A DNA stretch of 64,000 bases from Parapedobacter sp964498395 (GTDB lineage: Bacteria; Bacteroidota; Bacteroidia; Sphingobacteriales; Sphingobacteriaceae): the NCBI GenBank assembly GCA_964498395.1, contig CAZCHE010000001.1, positions 1-64,000 on the forward strand, given 5' to 3'. Under the pieces are notes generated by a model. That model worked only from the letters and a program-made list of their open reading frames with translations. It was not told the DNA's origin and made no database searches. Made by a program: the position numbers and the translations under genes. Below, in pieces: positions 16,283 to 24,720 of this stretch; within the stretch, counting starts at the first letter, position 1, and each line of letters starts with the position of its first letter.

Positions 16283-16885
16283 TTATTTTTTTATCCAGCC
16301 TACTTTCTTTCTCCACTCATCAATATCACGTTTTCTCTTGTCAATATCTTTCGGCGGAGCTTGATTTTCATTTTTTGCACGTTGCCGAATAAACATTGTT
16401 TGTTCTTCAAGCGTGTTAAGTCCAATAGATTTTCTCCGTTGGTTGACGTTGGTTAAGTCGTCTACAACATTGGGGGTTAACTCCCCGCTTTCATCCCAAT
16501 CAAATTGGGTTCCGTACCGTTGTGGTCTTCCTTCAGATACGGCTATTCGATCAGTCAAATAAGCCAAATTGATGAGGTCAGCCTTATTTTCACCAACAGC
16601 ATCTTCTAAAAGTGCTGCACACTTTTTCATAAAGTCGGGCTTTCCAATAGCATGTTGTATAACCAGCCAGGCAGCTTCACTGGCTTCCTTGCCTACTTTA
16701 TCAATTGTTGGGTAACCGATGGTGTCTATGATATCATTTAGTACTTCTGCATGCTTGTTGTGCAATTTCTCCATCTCTTTGTTATACCCTTCTCCAAGCT
16801 GCCCGTTTTGGATAAGGCTATTTCTAAGTTCCAAGTCTGCTTTTTTTAGTTCAATTATTCGTTCAGCAATGCTTTTGTATTCCAT
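16283..16885 (-). CDS. DUF6624 family protein
   Basis: 200 residues. IGYPTIDKVGKEASEAAWLVIQH and RPQRYGTQFDWDESGELTP are the diagnostic parts of DUF6624, a family of unknown function. The N-terminal 60 residues are predicted helical and charged, perhaps a coiled coil. No signal peptide is visible. It starts 19 bases after the preceding GNAT gene and is probably co-transcribed. Confidence 0.82.
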   Translation of the reverse strand: MEYKSIAERIIELKKADLELRNSLIQNGQLGEGYNKEMEKLHNKHAEVLNDIIDTIGYPTIDKVGKEASEAAWLVIQHAIGKPDFMKKCAALLEDAVGENKADLINLAYLTDRIAVSEGRPQRYGTQFDWDESGELTPNVVDDLTNVNQRRKSIGLNTLEEQTMFIRQRAKNENQAPPKDIDKRKRDIDEWRKKVGWIKK

Positions 16886-16904
16886 CGTGATATTGGTGTT
16901 GGAT

Positions 16905-17363
16905 TTATCGGAGGTTCGTTCTCTTGATTTTTACCGCTTTTAGTATGTCAGTATCAATCCGCGTGTTATGAAGCACTTCGAATCCTTGTTTGATATAAAA
17001 AGATAAAGGGGATTGATAATGCTCCCCGTTTTCTTTTTTGTCATTATTATGGTCGATTACCCAACCGTAAAATTCTCCCAGATCATCTTTGAGCCTTTTC
17101 ACAAGGATGCTTCCGATGCCTTTTCCTTGTTGTTTTCTGCTAACAATAACGGAGAATCTAACCTCATTATTTATTTCGAAATCAACTGCCCAAGCGATAA
17201 TATTTTTGCTATCGTCTTCAACGAGATAATGGTTGTAATTTTCTACTCCGTCCAACAAAATTCCAAATCTATCTTTTAACTTTACAGGGTATTCCTCGTT
17301 CCATAGGTGATTGATTTGTTGAAACTGTACGTCTGTTAGCTGTTTGGTCTTAATTATTTCCAT
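16905..17363 (-). CDS. GNAT family N-acetyltransferase
   Basis: 152 residues from MEIIKTKQLTDVQFQQINHL; a start nine codons upstream is possible but has no family support. Acetyl-CoA loop: SVIVSRKQQGKGIGSILVKR (QxxGxG). SFYIKQGFEVLHNTR is the closing motif. Paired with DUF6624 downstream; substrate unknown. Confidence 0.82.
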   Translation of the reverse strand: MEIIKTKQLTDVQFQQINHLWNEEYPVKLKDRFGILLDGVENYNHYLVEDDSKNIIAWAVDFEINNEVRFSVIVSRKQQGKGIGSILVKRLKDDLGEFYGWVIDHNNDKKENGEHYQSPLSFYIKQGFEVLHNTRIDTDILKAVKIKRTNLR

Positions 17364-17565
17364 TTTTGCTTCCATGCTCATGTTCCGCAAATTACAATCT
17401 TTTTGTGTTCGTTATTTACAGCAATAGCGATTAATTCAATTATAAATCTACGTAAATTATGCAAATATTCTTTCTTGGCATTATGTGTCGCATTTTTACA
17501 ATTTTGTCGTTGAAATATATGCCAACTTCGCTATTGAGCATTTTAACATTAGAAAAGATAAAAAA

Positions 17566-18039
17566 ATGAAAACCAAATTCTTCATTGCTATCCTCGGTTT
17601 GATTGTTCTTTGTGCATGGACAATAAACCAGCCAACCGATATCAAAAAAGCCGAATGGCTTATTGGTACCTGGGAGAACAAGACGCCAAAAGGGAGTATC
17701 TACGAAACATGGAGCAAGGTAAGTGACCAGGAATATTCGGGGAAAAGCTACATCGTGAAAGAACAGGACACAATGGTGTTTGAAACCATCCGATTAGTAC
17801 AAGAGGAAGATGAATTATATTATATCCCGACCGTTAAAAACCAAAATGACGATTTGCCGGTTCGTTTTATGGCCAAAGTGATTTCCGAAACACAATTGGT
17901 ATTTGAAAACCCGCAACATGACTTCCCGCAAGTCATTTCTTACACCAAAATCAATGCAGACACTTTGGTGGCTGAAATATCGGGAACGAGAAACGGACAA
18001 GAGCGTAAGCAAACTTTTCCGATGAAACGGGTGAATTAG
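17566..18039 (+). CDS. DUF6265 family secreted protein
   Basis: 157 residues from the ATG at 17566. It begins with a hydrophobic signal peptide (MKTKFFIAILGLIVLCAWTI) and continues as the lipocalin-like DUF6265 domain: AEWLIGTWENKTPKGSIYET and FENPQHDFPQVISY. The Cys at the end of the hydrophobic stretch does not sit in a good lipobox. Expected in the periplasm; function unknown. The longer open frame from 17485 is unlikely since it would bury the signal peptide. Confidence 0.8.
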   Translation: MKTKFFIAILGLIVLCAWTINQPTDIKKAEWLIGTWENKTPKGSIYETWSKVSDQEYSGKSYIVKEQDTMVFETIRLVQEEDELYYIPTVKNQNDDLPVRFMAKVISETQLVFENPQHDFPQVISYTKINADTLVAEISGTRNGQERKQTFPMKRVN

Positions 18040-18218
18040 AAGTACTTTATATAGCGGCCATGTTGCTATGAGAAATTTTACTAATTTTAACCAGCGGTGA
18101 CGCTTATAAATCGGAGCAACCCATGCAAGCTGTAGACATCGTGGGAAAACTCCTAAGAGAAGAAGCGGTCAAGTTTTGATGCGTTGCGAATCCTAAGGAA
18201 CACGACAATACATAAATT

Positions 18219-18557
18219 ATGAATGCGCAGGTAACAGATTATATCAGTAAAGCCCCCAAGGAGCAACAGGACATCATGAATGCCATCCGTTCGTTGCTCC
18301 ACCAAAGTGTTGAAAGCGTAATCGAGGAATTTAAGTGGAGCCGGCCCGTTTTCAAGAAAGGGAAGGATTTTGCTTATTTACAGGCAAACAAGAACCACGT
18401 GAACCTTGGCTTTTACCAAGATTTTCAAAAATTGAATGACCCCAAAGGGTTACTAGAAGGCACCGGAAAGATGATGCGGCACATCAAGCTGAAAACCACC
18501 AACGATATTGACAGTAAACTGCTAAAAGAATGGTTCACCGCGGTGACGAAATTTTAA
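18219..18557 (+). CDS. DUF1801 domain protein
   Basis: 112 residues; VEEFKWSRPVF-type core (seen as VIEEFKWSRPVFKKGKDFAY) and NHVNLGFYQD identify DUF1801. It is not closely related by eye to the DUF1801 protein at 10.5 kb. Function unknown. The 180 bases upstream hold only a short open stretch (about 18123-18179) without recognisable similarity. Confidence 0.85.
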   Translation: MNAQVTDYISKAPKEQQDIMNAIRSLLHQSVESVIEEFKWSRPVFKKGKDFAYLQANKNHVNLGFYQDFQKLNDPKGLLEGTGKMMRHIKLKTTNDIDSKLLKEWFTAVTKF

Positions 18558-18636
18558 AATGATGCGGAAACGAATTAACAAGTATGTTGTAGCCAACTAG
18601 GGGCAATCGTTTCTTTAGGAAAAGCCGAATATTTGT

Positions 18637-18644
18637 TATCTTTG
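18637..18644 (+). promoter_or_regulatory. -7 box upstream of the vapBC-like pair
   Basis: TATCTTTG matches TAnnTTTG, with TTTA about 20 bases upstream. The antitoxin ATG follows 20 bases later, which predicts a very short leader. Confidence 0.5.
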
Positions 18645-18664
18645 AGTTCATGTAGTTATCACGT

Positions 18665-18889
18665 ATGGATACGATCACGCTAAAGATAAAGAATAAAAGA
18701 AAACTGAACCATTTCCTTGCTTTTCTCAAGGATTTGGATTTTGTTGAAGTCTTGCAAGACCCCCTTTCTGTTGAACGAAATGAGGCAGCCACTGATGAAG
18801 ATAACTTTTTTGCCTTGGCGGGTATGTGGGAAGATAGGGATATAACCGCAGAGGAACTGAGGGAAAAAGCATGGCCAAGAAAACATTAG
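18665..18889 (+). CDS. antitoxin of a VapBC-like type II module
   Basis: 74 residues. The first half (MDTITLKIKNKRKLNHFLAF) is basic and would be the DNA-contacting or dimerising part; the second half is acidic with FFALAGMWEDRDITAEELRE, a pattern seen in the toxin-wrapping tails of VapB/PHD-type antitoxins. It overlaps the PIN toxin start by 19 bases, the classical order antitoxin then toxin. No specific antitoxin family can be named with certainty. Confidence 0.75.
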   Translation: MDTITLKIKNKRKLNHFLAFLKDLDFVEVLQDPLSVERNEAATDEDNFFALAGMWEDRDITAEELREKAWPRKH

Positions 18890-19254
18890 TGCTTTGTGAT
18901 ACCAATATTTTGATTGAGTTATCTAAAAACAATATCGAAATCAGAACAGAGCTCAGCAAAATAGGTGTGAACCATCTTGTAGTCAGTTCCATTTGTGTTG
19001 GTGAGTTTTTATTTGGAGCGCGTGATAAAAATGAATTAACCTCGATCAAACAGTCATTGAAAAGTATAAGAGTTATCCATACAGACGAGACTATATCAGC
19101 AGTAGCTATTAACCTGATTGAAAAGTACTCGCTCAGTAATAACTTAGATGTTCCTGATGCATTCATAGCAGCCACGGCTTTAGTCCATGGCCTCCCCTTG
19201 TATACGTTAAACCTAAAACATTTCAGATATATTGACGGACTAAAATTGTACTAA
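18871..19254 (+). CDS. vapC: PIN-domain ribonuclease toxin, VapC type
   Basis: 127 residues, the normal VapC length. Acidic metal-binding residues are visible in LCDTNILIE (Asp10), ICVGEFLFGAR (Glu) and LDVPDAFIAATAL (Asp), with a closing hydrophobic strand LYTLNLKHFRYI. VapC toxins cleave RNA, often tRNA, when freed from the antitoxin. Translated from within the end of the antitoxin gene. Confidence 0.88.
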   Translation: MAKKTLVLCDTNILIELSKNNIEIRTELSKIGVNHLVVSSICVGEFLFGARDKNELTSIKQSLKSIRVIHTDETISAVAINLIEKYSLSNNLDVPDAFIAATALVHGLPLYTLNLKHFRYIDGLKLY

Positions 19255-19275
19255 GCTAAGACCATTAGTTCTCCG

Positions 19276-20922
19276 TTAGTTCCCCCGATATACTGCCTCA
19301 CCCAAGATAACGGTTTGCAGCACAGCAGTACCTCTTATTTCGTTTTCGGGAACCGTCATGATGTCTTTTTCTAGCCGGACAAAATCAGCTTTTTTACCCA
19401 CTTCAATACTTCCCCGTTCGTTTTCCTCAAATACGGTGTAGGCCGCCCATATGGTCATGCCGCGTAGTGCATCTTCCCGACTGATGGCATTTTCGGGCTG
19501 GAAGCCACCTTCAGGATAACCATGCTGATCTACGCGGGCTACTGCGGCATGGAAACCATATAAGGGATTGATGTGTTCTACCGGGAAATCGCTGCCCGTA
19601 GGCAAAATCCCTACCTGATCGAGCAACCTTTTGTAAGCATAAGCCCCCTTGATACGCTCGGGGCCAATACGATCGATGGCCCAATACATGTCTGAGGTGG
19701 CATGCGTAGGTTGTACGGAAGGAATGATGGAATACCGGCCAAATTTGTCGAAGTCTTCCTCGGTCAGTATCTGGGCATGTTCGATGCGCCAACGACGGTC
19801 ATTTTTGCCTTGGAGGTACTTGCCGTAGATATCCAGCATCAGGCGGTTGGTAGAATCGCCGATGGCATGTGTGCTGACTTGGAAATCACTTTCAGCAATG
19901 CGCGCAATCGCGGCATCGATGGTTTCCGGGCTGAACAGCAAGAATCCCGAAGTGGGGGCATCCGAATAGGGTTGGAGCATACATGCCCCGCGCGAACCAA
20001 GCGCACCATCAGCCAGTATCTTAAAGGTGTGGGCGGTGAACCGCTCGGTTACATAAGGGCCTTCTGAAAGGTAATGGTCAAGGTTTTCGTCCGAAACGTT
20101 GATCATGGCATGATTCCGTATGTGGAGGCCGCCATTCTGATATAAGCTGTCTAACAACCGCAGGGCGGGTTGGTCAAGGCCCGCATCGCTCACGGTGGTG
20201 AGCCCCACTGCCGTACAAGCGGCTTCGGCCCGTTGCAGCAGTTGCACGAGTTCGGCAACGGTAGGAGCGGGGATAACGGATGATACAAGCCCCATGGCAT
20301 TGTCAACCAAAATACCGGTAAGACGCCCTTTTTTTACCTCTACCAAACCACCATCAATGGCTGTGGCGCCGGTTATGCCCGCCAGATCCAGTGCTTTTCC
20401 ATTGGCTACAGCCGCATGCCCATCTACGCGGACAAGGTACACGGGGATATCCGGAAACGCTTCATCCAATTTGCTGCGGTCAGGAAATACTTTGTTATCC
20501 CAAAGGTTTTGATCCCATCCACGCCCCATGAGCCAAGGAGCCTCTGGAAGCGTTTCCCTAAAGGCCTTGAGCCGTTCGATGATTTCTTCGAAGGAGGTGG
20601 CCCCGGTCAAGTCTGCTTGGTTAAGCGTTTGGGCAAAGCCAAAGAAATGGGCATGTGCATCGTAAAACCCCGGATATATGGGCTGACCCTGTGCATCGAT
20701 GGTTTCCTTGGCGTGATAGTTAGCGAGGATTTCTTCATTGGTGCCTACCGCAATGAACCGCCCATCGTGTACGGCAAATGCTTCCGCTTTGGTAAATGTG
20801 GAATCCACGGTATAAACCACGGCATGGTGTACGATGAGATCAACTTGCTTCGTGCCGCTACAAGACGATAAGTAGCCGGATACGAGGACGGACAGAATGA
20901 GAAGTAGGGAATTGGTTTTCAT
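19276..20922 (-). CDS. YtcJ-type amidohydrolase, lipoprotein
   Basis: 548 residues from MKTNSLLLILSVLVSGYLSS with a lipobox-like SGYLSSC, so it should be exported and lipid-anchored. Amidohydrolase superfamily: PGFYDAHAHFFGF (the HxH metal motif), then WLMGRGWDQNLW and STHAIGDSTNRLMLDIY, RRWRIEHAQI and PTGSDFPVEHINPLYGFHAA, all typical of the YtcJ/NfdA-like branch that hydrolyses N-acyl bonds. The start at 20937 would overlap prmC by 14 bases and place charged residues before the signal; the start used here lies next to the prmC stop. Confidence 0.87.
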   Translation of the reverse strand: MKTNSLLLILSVLVSGYLSSCSGTKQVDLIVHHAVVYTVDSTFTKAEAFAVHDGRFIAVGTNEEILANYHAKETIDAQGQPIYPGFYDAHAHFFGFAQTLNQADLTGATSFEEIIERLKAFRETLPEAPWLMGRGWDQNLWDNKVFPDRSKLDEAFPDIPVYLVRVDGHAAVANGKALDLAGITGATAIDGGLVEVKKGRLTGILVDNAMGLVSSVIPAPTVAELVQLLQRAEAACTAVGLTTVSDAGLDQPALRLLDSLYQNGGLHIRNHAMINVSDENLDHYLSEGPYVTERFTAHTFKILADGALGSRGACMLQPYSDAPTSGFLLFSPETIDAAIARIAESDFQVSTHAIGDSTNRLMLDIYGKYLQGKNDRRWRIEHAQILTEEDFDKFGRYSIIPSVQPTHATSDMYWAIDRIGPERIKGAYAYKRLLDQVGILPTGSDFPVEHINPLYGFHAAVARVDQHGYPEGGFQPENAISREDALRGMTIWAAYTVFEENERGSIEVGKKADFVRLEKDIMTVPENEIRGTAVLQTVILGEAVYRGN

Positions 20923-20923
20923 G

Positions 20924-21805
20924 CTATTTATGATCATTGGTTAAGTTTTTTGCGTGTACCATGCGGTCGGCTCCATGCATGTCTTGATGGAGCGTTACAT
21001 CGCCCAGTCCTTTCTTTTGCAGTAATTCACATACCTGCGCCCCATATTGCCGGTTGATTTCAAAATAGAGGCTGCCTTGCGGGCAAAGGTGCTCCTGCGC
21101 AAAGGCGGTAATGTGTTCGTAAAACAATAATGGCGCATTGTTTTCCACGAATAAGGCCAAATGCGGTTCGTGTGTCAATACGTTTTGGTGCATATGCCGT
21201 TGCTCGTCGACAGTGATATATGGCGGATTGCTTACCACAATATCAAACCGTTGTTCGGCGGGTAAGAGCGTATCCCATTCCAAGATATCGGCATTGATAA
21301 ATTCGATGGCAACCGACTGGCTGTCGGCATTCTGCCGCGCCACCCGCAGTGCTTCGTTGGAAACATCCAATGCATAGACCGTGGATGCGGGTAGGGCTTT
21401 TTTCAGGGCAATGGCAATGCAACCACTACCCGTGCCGATGTCGATGATGCGCAACGGTTGGCCACCGTGTTTGTTGTAGTGGCTAATGATGAGGTTGACG
21501 AGTTCCTCGGTTTCGGGCCTAGGGATGAGCACGGCGTCGGTTACCGTCAGTTTCATATCCATGAACCAAGCATAGCCAAGCAGGTATTGGATGGGAACGG
21601 CAGTTTTCAGTGACTGCAATGCCGTGTCAAGCCATGTGATATCGCTCTCGTTAAGTGCGTGTTGCTTATGAAGGAGATAGTCGGTTTTTGTCCACCCTTT
21701 TCGATCGGCCATGAGGAGGAAGTAGATATACTTTGCCTCATCGGCATCGTATAGACCCGCTAGTTCATCCACGAACTGCTGTTCAATCGTTGCAAGGAGC
21801 TGCAT
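20924..21805 (-). CDS. prmC: peptide chain release factor N5-glutamine methyltransferase
   Basis: 293 residues. It has an N-terminal helical domain, then the SAM-binding motif IIDIGTGSGCIAIALKK and the catalytic NPPY in VVSNPPYITVDE. PrmC methylates the Gln of the GGQ motif in RF1 and RF2. It is divergent from ribD. A minus-strand TAAGTTTG box (21811-21818) ends 5 bases before the ATG, predicting a leaderless mRNA. Confidence 0.92.
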   Translation of the reverse strand: MQLLATIEQQFVDELAGLYDADEAKYIYFLLMADRKGWTKTDYLLHKQHALNESDITWLDTALQSLKTAVPIQYLLGYAWFMDMKLTVTDAVLIPRPETEELVNLIISHYNKHGGQPLRIIDIGTGSGCIAIALKKALPASTVYALDVSNEALRVARQNADSQSVAIEFINADILEWDTLLPAEQRFDIVVSNPPYITVDEQRHMHQNVLTHEPHLALFVENNAPLLFYEHITAFAQEHLCPQGSLYFEINRQYGAQVCELLQKKGLGDVTLHQDMHGADRMVHAKNLTNDHK

Positions 21806-21810
21806 GAGTA

Positions 21811-21818
21811 CAAACTTA
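21811..21818 (-). promoter_or_regulatory. -7 box of prmC
   Basis: TAAGTTTG on the minus strand, 5 bases from the prmC start codon. It faces away from an identical TAAGTTTG box for ribD at 21861-21868. Confidence 0.55.
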
Positions 21819-21860
21819 CGTTATCCTTTTGTTATCCCCATGAATCAACACAATTTTAAT

Positions 21861-21868
21861 TAAGTTTG
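21861..21868 (+). promoter_or_regulatory. -7 box of ribD
   Basis: TAAGTTTG, 4 bases before the ribD ATG at 21873. The start codon is well supported by the family N-terminus, so the transcript is predicted to be leaderless. Confidence 0.55.
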
Positions 21869-21872
21869 CATC

Positions 21873-22931
21873 ATGCCGAAACACGAGCTATACATGCGGC
21901 GTTGCATTGCATTAGCGCAGCAGGGATTGGGAACGGTGAGCCCGAATCCCATGGTTGGCGCGTTATTGGTACACCGCGGAAAAGTGATTGCCGAAAATTA
22001 CCATCAACGGTATGGCAGCCCTCATGCAGAAGCGCTGGTGATTGCCGAGGTGTTAGCGAAATACGGCGAGCAGGCAGCTGAGGTGTTCCGTGATTCGACA
22101 CTCTATGTGAGTTTGGAACCCTGTGCGCACCATGGTAAGACACCTCCTTGTGCTGATGCGATTGTGAAGCACAAGATACCCCGCGTAGTGATTGGTTGCC
22201 GTGATCCGTTTGACAAAGTCAACGGAAAGGGGATTCGGACCATGGAGGAGGCAGGTGTAAACGTCATCGAGGGGGTATTGGAGCAAGAGGCACGTTGGCT
22301 AAACCGTCGGTTTATCACACGTGTAAACTACCAGCGGCCTTATATCATCCTGAAATGGGCACAGACCGAGGATCGGTACATGGCCCCGCTTGGAGGGCTG
22401 CAACAATGGATTACCGGTGCCGAAGCGAAGCAACTTGTGCACCGCTGGCGAAGTGAAGAAGACGCGGTACTGGTGGGCGCCAAGACCGCATTGGTCGATA
22501 ATCCCGCGCTTACTGTACGGGAATGGTGCGGCAGGAATCCGAAGCGTGTACTGATTGACAAGCAGCTCGTGGTGCCCATAGGGGCCAAGCTATTCGACAA
22601 AGAGGCGGAAACCATCGTTTTCAATGCTTCGAAGACCGATTGGCAGGCCAATATCAAGCATATCGAGTTGGAAAATTTTGATTGGTACCTACCCCAAAAC
22701 ATCGCTTTCCAGTTGCATCTGATGGATGTGCAATCGCTTATCGTGGAAGGGGGAAGGAAAACGCTTGATGTGTTTATCGAAGCAGGATTGTGGGATGAGG
22801 CACGGGTATTGACCTCGCCGGAAATGTGGGAGAGGGGAGTCCTTGGACCAGCACTGCCTGTCACGCCTTCGCAAACCCAAACGGTCGGGCATGATCGATT
22901 GGAAATCTACTATAACCGCATAACCACTTAA
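21873..22931 (+). CDS. ribD: bifunctional diaminohydroxyphosphoribosylaminopyrimidine deaminase / 5-amino-6-(5-phosphoribosylamino)uracil reductase
   Basis: 352 residues. N-terminal deaminase: MRRCIALAQQGLGTVSPNPM, zinc site HAEAL and PCAHHGKTPPC. C-terminal reductase: RPYIILKWAQTEDRYM, RSEEDAVLVGAKTALVDNP and LIVEGGRKTLDVFIEAGLWD. It catalyses steps two and three of riboflavin synthesis. No other rib genes are in the window. The stop is 1 base before the next gene's ATG, so it is probably co-transcribed with the ABC transporter genes. Confidence 0.93.
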   Translation: MPKHELYMRRCIALAQQGLGTVSPNPMVGALLVHRGKVIAENYHQRYGSPHAEALVIAEVLAKYGEQAAEVFRDSTLYVSLEPCAHHGKTPPCADAIVKHKIPRVVIGCRDPFDKVNGKGIRTMEEAGVNVIEGVLEQEARWLNRRFITRVNYQRPYIILKWAQTEDRYMAPLGGLQQWITGAEAKQLVHRWRSEEDAVLVGAKTALVDNPALTVREWCGRNPKRVLIDKQLVVPIGAKLFDKEAETIVFNASKTDWQANIKHIELENFDWYLPQNIAFQLHLMDVQSLIVEGGRKTLDVFIEAGLWDEARVLTSPEMWERGVLGPALPVTPSQTQTVGHDRLEIYYNRITT

Positions 22932-22932
22932 A

Positions 22933-23811
22933 ATGGATTTTTACGTCGCTGCGATTATTCAGGCCCTGTGTTTCGGTCCGTTGGTGATGGGATTGTTTCT
23001 GTCCATGAAGGTCTTCAACATCCCGGATATCACCACGGATGGCAGTTACACGTTGGGTGCAGTGATTACAGCGGTCGGGTTATCCAATGGTTATCCTTTG
23101 TCCATCACCTTTTTGCTAGCGATGCTTGGGGGTGCCGCTGCGGGATGTTGTACCGCGTGGATACATACCAAATTGCGTATCCATGCCTTATTGGCCGGCA
23201 TCTTGATGATGACCGCCCTGTATTCCATCAATTTGACCCTATTGGGCCGGTCTAACATGCCCCTGTTAGGCTATGACGATATTTTCAGTTGGTTTGAACT
23301 GTTCCCCATCACCGACTATAATACGCTAGCGGTGCTATTGTTGCTATTGGCTGTACTGTTTTTTGCCCTGAGTTATGTGTTGCGCAGTGATTTTGGCATC
23401 GCCATGCGGGCCACCGGTGATCGTGAGGAGATGATTCGGGCACAAGGGGTGAATACGGCGCGGATGAAAGTATTTGGGTTGGCGATATCCAATGCGTTGG
23501 TCGCACTGAGTGGTTTTTTGATGGCGCAATTCCAGGGATTTACCGACATCAATATGGGCATCGGTATCGTGATCAGCGGACTTGGTGCCGTCATTATTGG
23601 GGATACGTTGATTAATTTCCTAAAGATAAAAGCGATACCCTATATGCTGCTGTGCGTGTTATTGGGCGTCATGGTGTTCCAATCCATATTGGCACTTGCC
23701 CTAAGTGCGGGCGTAGATGCCAATTTATTGAAGTTAACCACCGCCTTGCTGGTCTTGTTTATCGTGGCTTTACCTAGAGTGGGTTCGTTTTTGCAATTGA
23801 GTAAACGGTAA
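22933..23811 (+). CDS. ABC transporter permease, COG4120 type
   Basis: 292 residues with about eight or nine membrane segments. GLFLSMKVFNIPDITTDGSY is the signature of the uncharacterised LivH-related permease family (COG4120), and MRATGDREEMIRAQGVN is the cytoplasmic loop that contacts the ATPase. Known systems of this kind include a binding lipoprotein (COG2984) in front; none is present here. Immediately follows ribD and precedes its ATPase by 10 bases. Substrate unknown. Confidence 0.85.
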   Translation: MDFYVAAIIQALCFGPLVMGLFLSMKVFNIPDITTDGSYTLGAVITAVGLSNGYPLSITFLLAMLGGAAAGCCTAWIHTKLRIHALLAGILMMTALYSINLTLLGRSNMPLLGYDDIFSWFELFPITDYNTLAVLLLLLAVLFFALSYVLRSDFGIAMRATGDREEMIRAQGVNTARMKVFGLAISNALVALSGFLMAQFQGFTDINMGIGIVISGLGAVIIGDTLINFLKIKAIPYMLLCVLLGVMVFQSILALALSAGVDANLLKLTTALLVLFIVALPRVGSFLQLSKR

Positions 23812-23821
23812 TAGATAGGCG

Positions 23822-24577
23822 ATGCTGCAACTCCACGAAATACATAAAACGTTCAATGCAGGCAAGGCCACGGCCGTTACTGCCCTCGATGGGGTGACCT
23901 TGGAATTAGCAGAGGGAAGCTACACCACGGTTGTCGGGGCAAACGGCTCGGGCAAGAGCACCCTGCTGAACGTAATTGCTGGAAATAGCTATCCCGATAG
24001 GGGAAAAGTGTTGCTGCGTGGCGAGGAAATCCAGCAGTTACCCGATTATCGGCGTAGCCAGTGGATCGCTCGTGTCTTCCAAAACCCATTGGCCGGTACC
24101 GCTGCTTCATTGAGTATGCTGGATAATTTCCGGATGGCGGCATTACGGCAATCGCCTAAATGGATAAAATTGGGAGTGGATAGTCGCTTCAAAGCGTTGG
24201 TTTACGAAAAAGTGGCCGGTTTAAGGATGGGGCTGGAACATAAGTTAGCGCAACCCATGGGTACGCTGAGCGGCGGCCAACGGCAAGCCCTGACCTTGTT
24301 GATGACCGTGATGGCCGGTGTAGACGTGCTCCTGCTCGATGAACCCACAGCGGCGCTAGACCCGCGATCGGCTCGGGAGGTCATGGAAATCGCGGAGCGG
24401 ATTATCCACGAAAACAGGTTAACGGCACTTTTGGTGACCCATAATATCCATGAAGCACTCCGCTACGGCAGCCGGCTTATTCAAATGGAAAATGGCAGGA
24501 TTATCCGTGATTACCGACAGGCGGAAAAATCGGCACTTCAACACGCGGAGGTCATCGGATGGTTTGATTATTACTAA
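23822..24577 (+). CDS. ABC transporter ATP-binding protein, COG1101 type
   Basis: 251 residues. Walker A GANGSGKST, Q-loop RVFQNPLAGT, signature LSGGQRQA, Walker B VLLLDEPTAALD and switch His in LLVTHNIHEALRYG. Q-loop sequence FQNPLAGTA is typical for the partner of COG4120 permeases. It completes the two-gene transporter behind ribD. Confidence 0.88.
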   Translation: MLQLHEIHKTFNAGKATAVTALDGVTLELAEGSYTTVVGANGSGKSTLLNVIAGNSYPDRGKVLLRGEEIQQLPDYRRSQWIARVFQNPLAGTAASLSMLDNFRMAALRQSPKWIKLGVDSRFKALVYEKVAGLRMGLEHKLAQPMGTLSGGQRQALTLLMTVMAGVDVLLLDEPTAALDPRSAREVMEIAERIIHENRLTALLVTHNIHEALRYGSRLIQMENGRIIRDYRQAEKSALQHAEVIGWFDYY

Positions 24578-24632
24578 CCTAATCCTTATATTTCCTCTAT
24601 CATAATTGCCTCTCAATGGCAGAGGAGAGATC

Positions 24633-24691
24633 GATAAATTCGCTTTTATATTTTTCAATATGATTATTTTGCATATAAATGCGAATTTATC
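24633..24691. promoter_or_regulatory. 19-bp inverted repeat overlapping the DUF2851 promoter
   Basis: Arms 24633-24651 and 24673-24691 are inverted copies (one mismatch in 19) of GATAAATTCGC(T/A)TTTATAT, separated by 21 bases. The right arm fits exactly between TTTG (24668-24671) and TAAGTTTG (24692-24699), the two promoter elements of the DUF2851 gene. An operator, or a structured repeat that was recruited as one, is the likely explanation. Confidence 0.6.
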
Positions 24692-24699
24692 TAAGTTTG
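24692..24699 (+). promoter_or_regulatory. -7 box of the DUF2851 gene
   Basis: TAAGTTTG with TTTG 20 bases upstream, the best -33/-7 pair in the window. The gene starts 21 bases downstream. Confidence 0.65.
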
Positions 24700-24720
24700 G
24701 CATGCACTACCTAAGACTGC

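Noticed and set aside
18050..18218. Short open stretch ending MQAVDIVGKLLREEAVKF before the second DUF1801 gene
   Set aside because: An in-frame stop interrupts it a few codons after the only upstream ATG and I recognise no family; it may be a decayed gene but cannot be supported.
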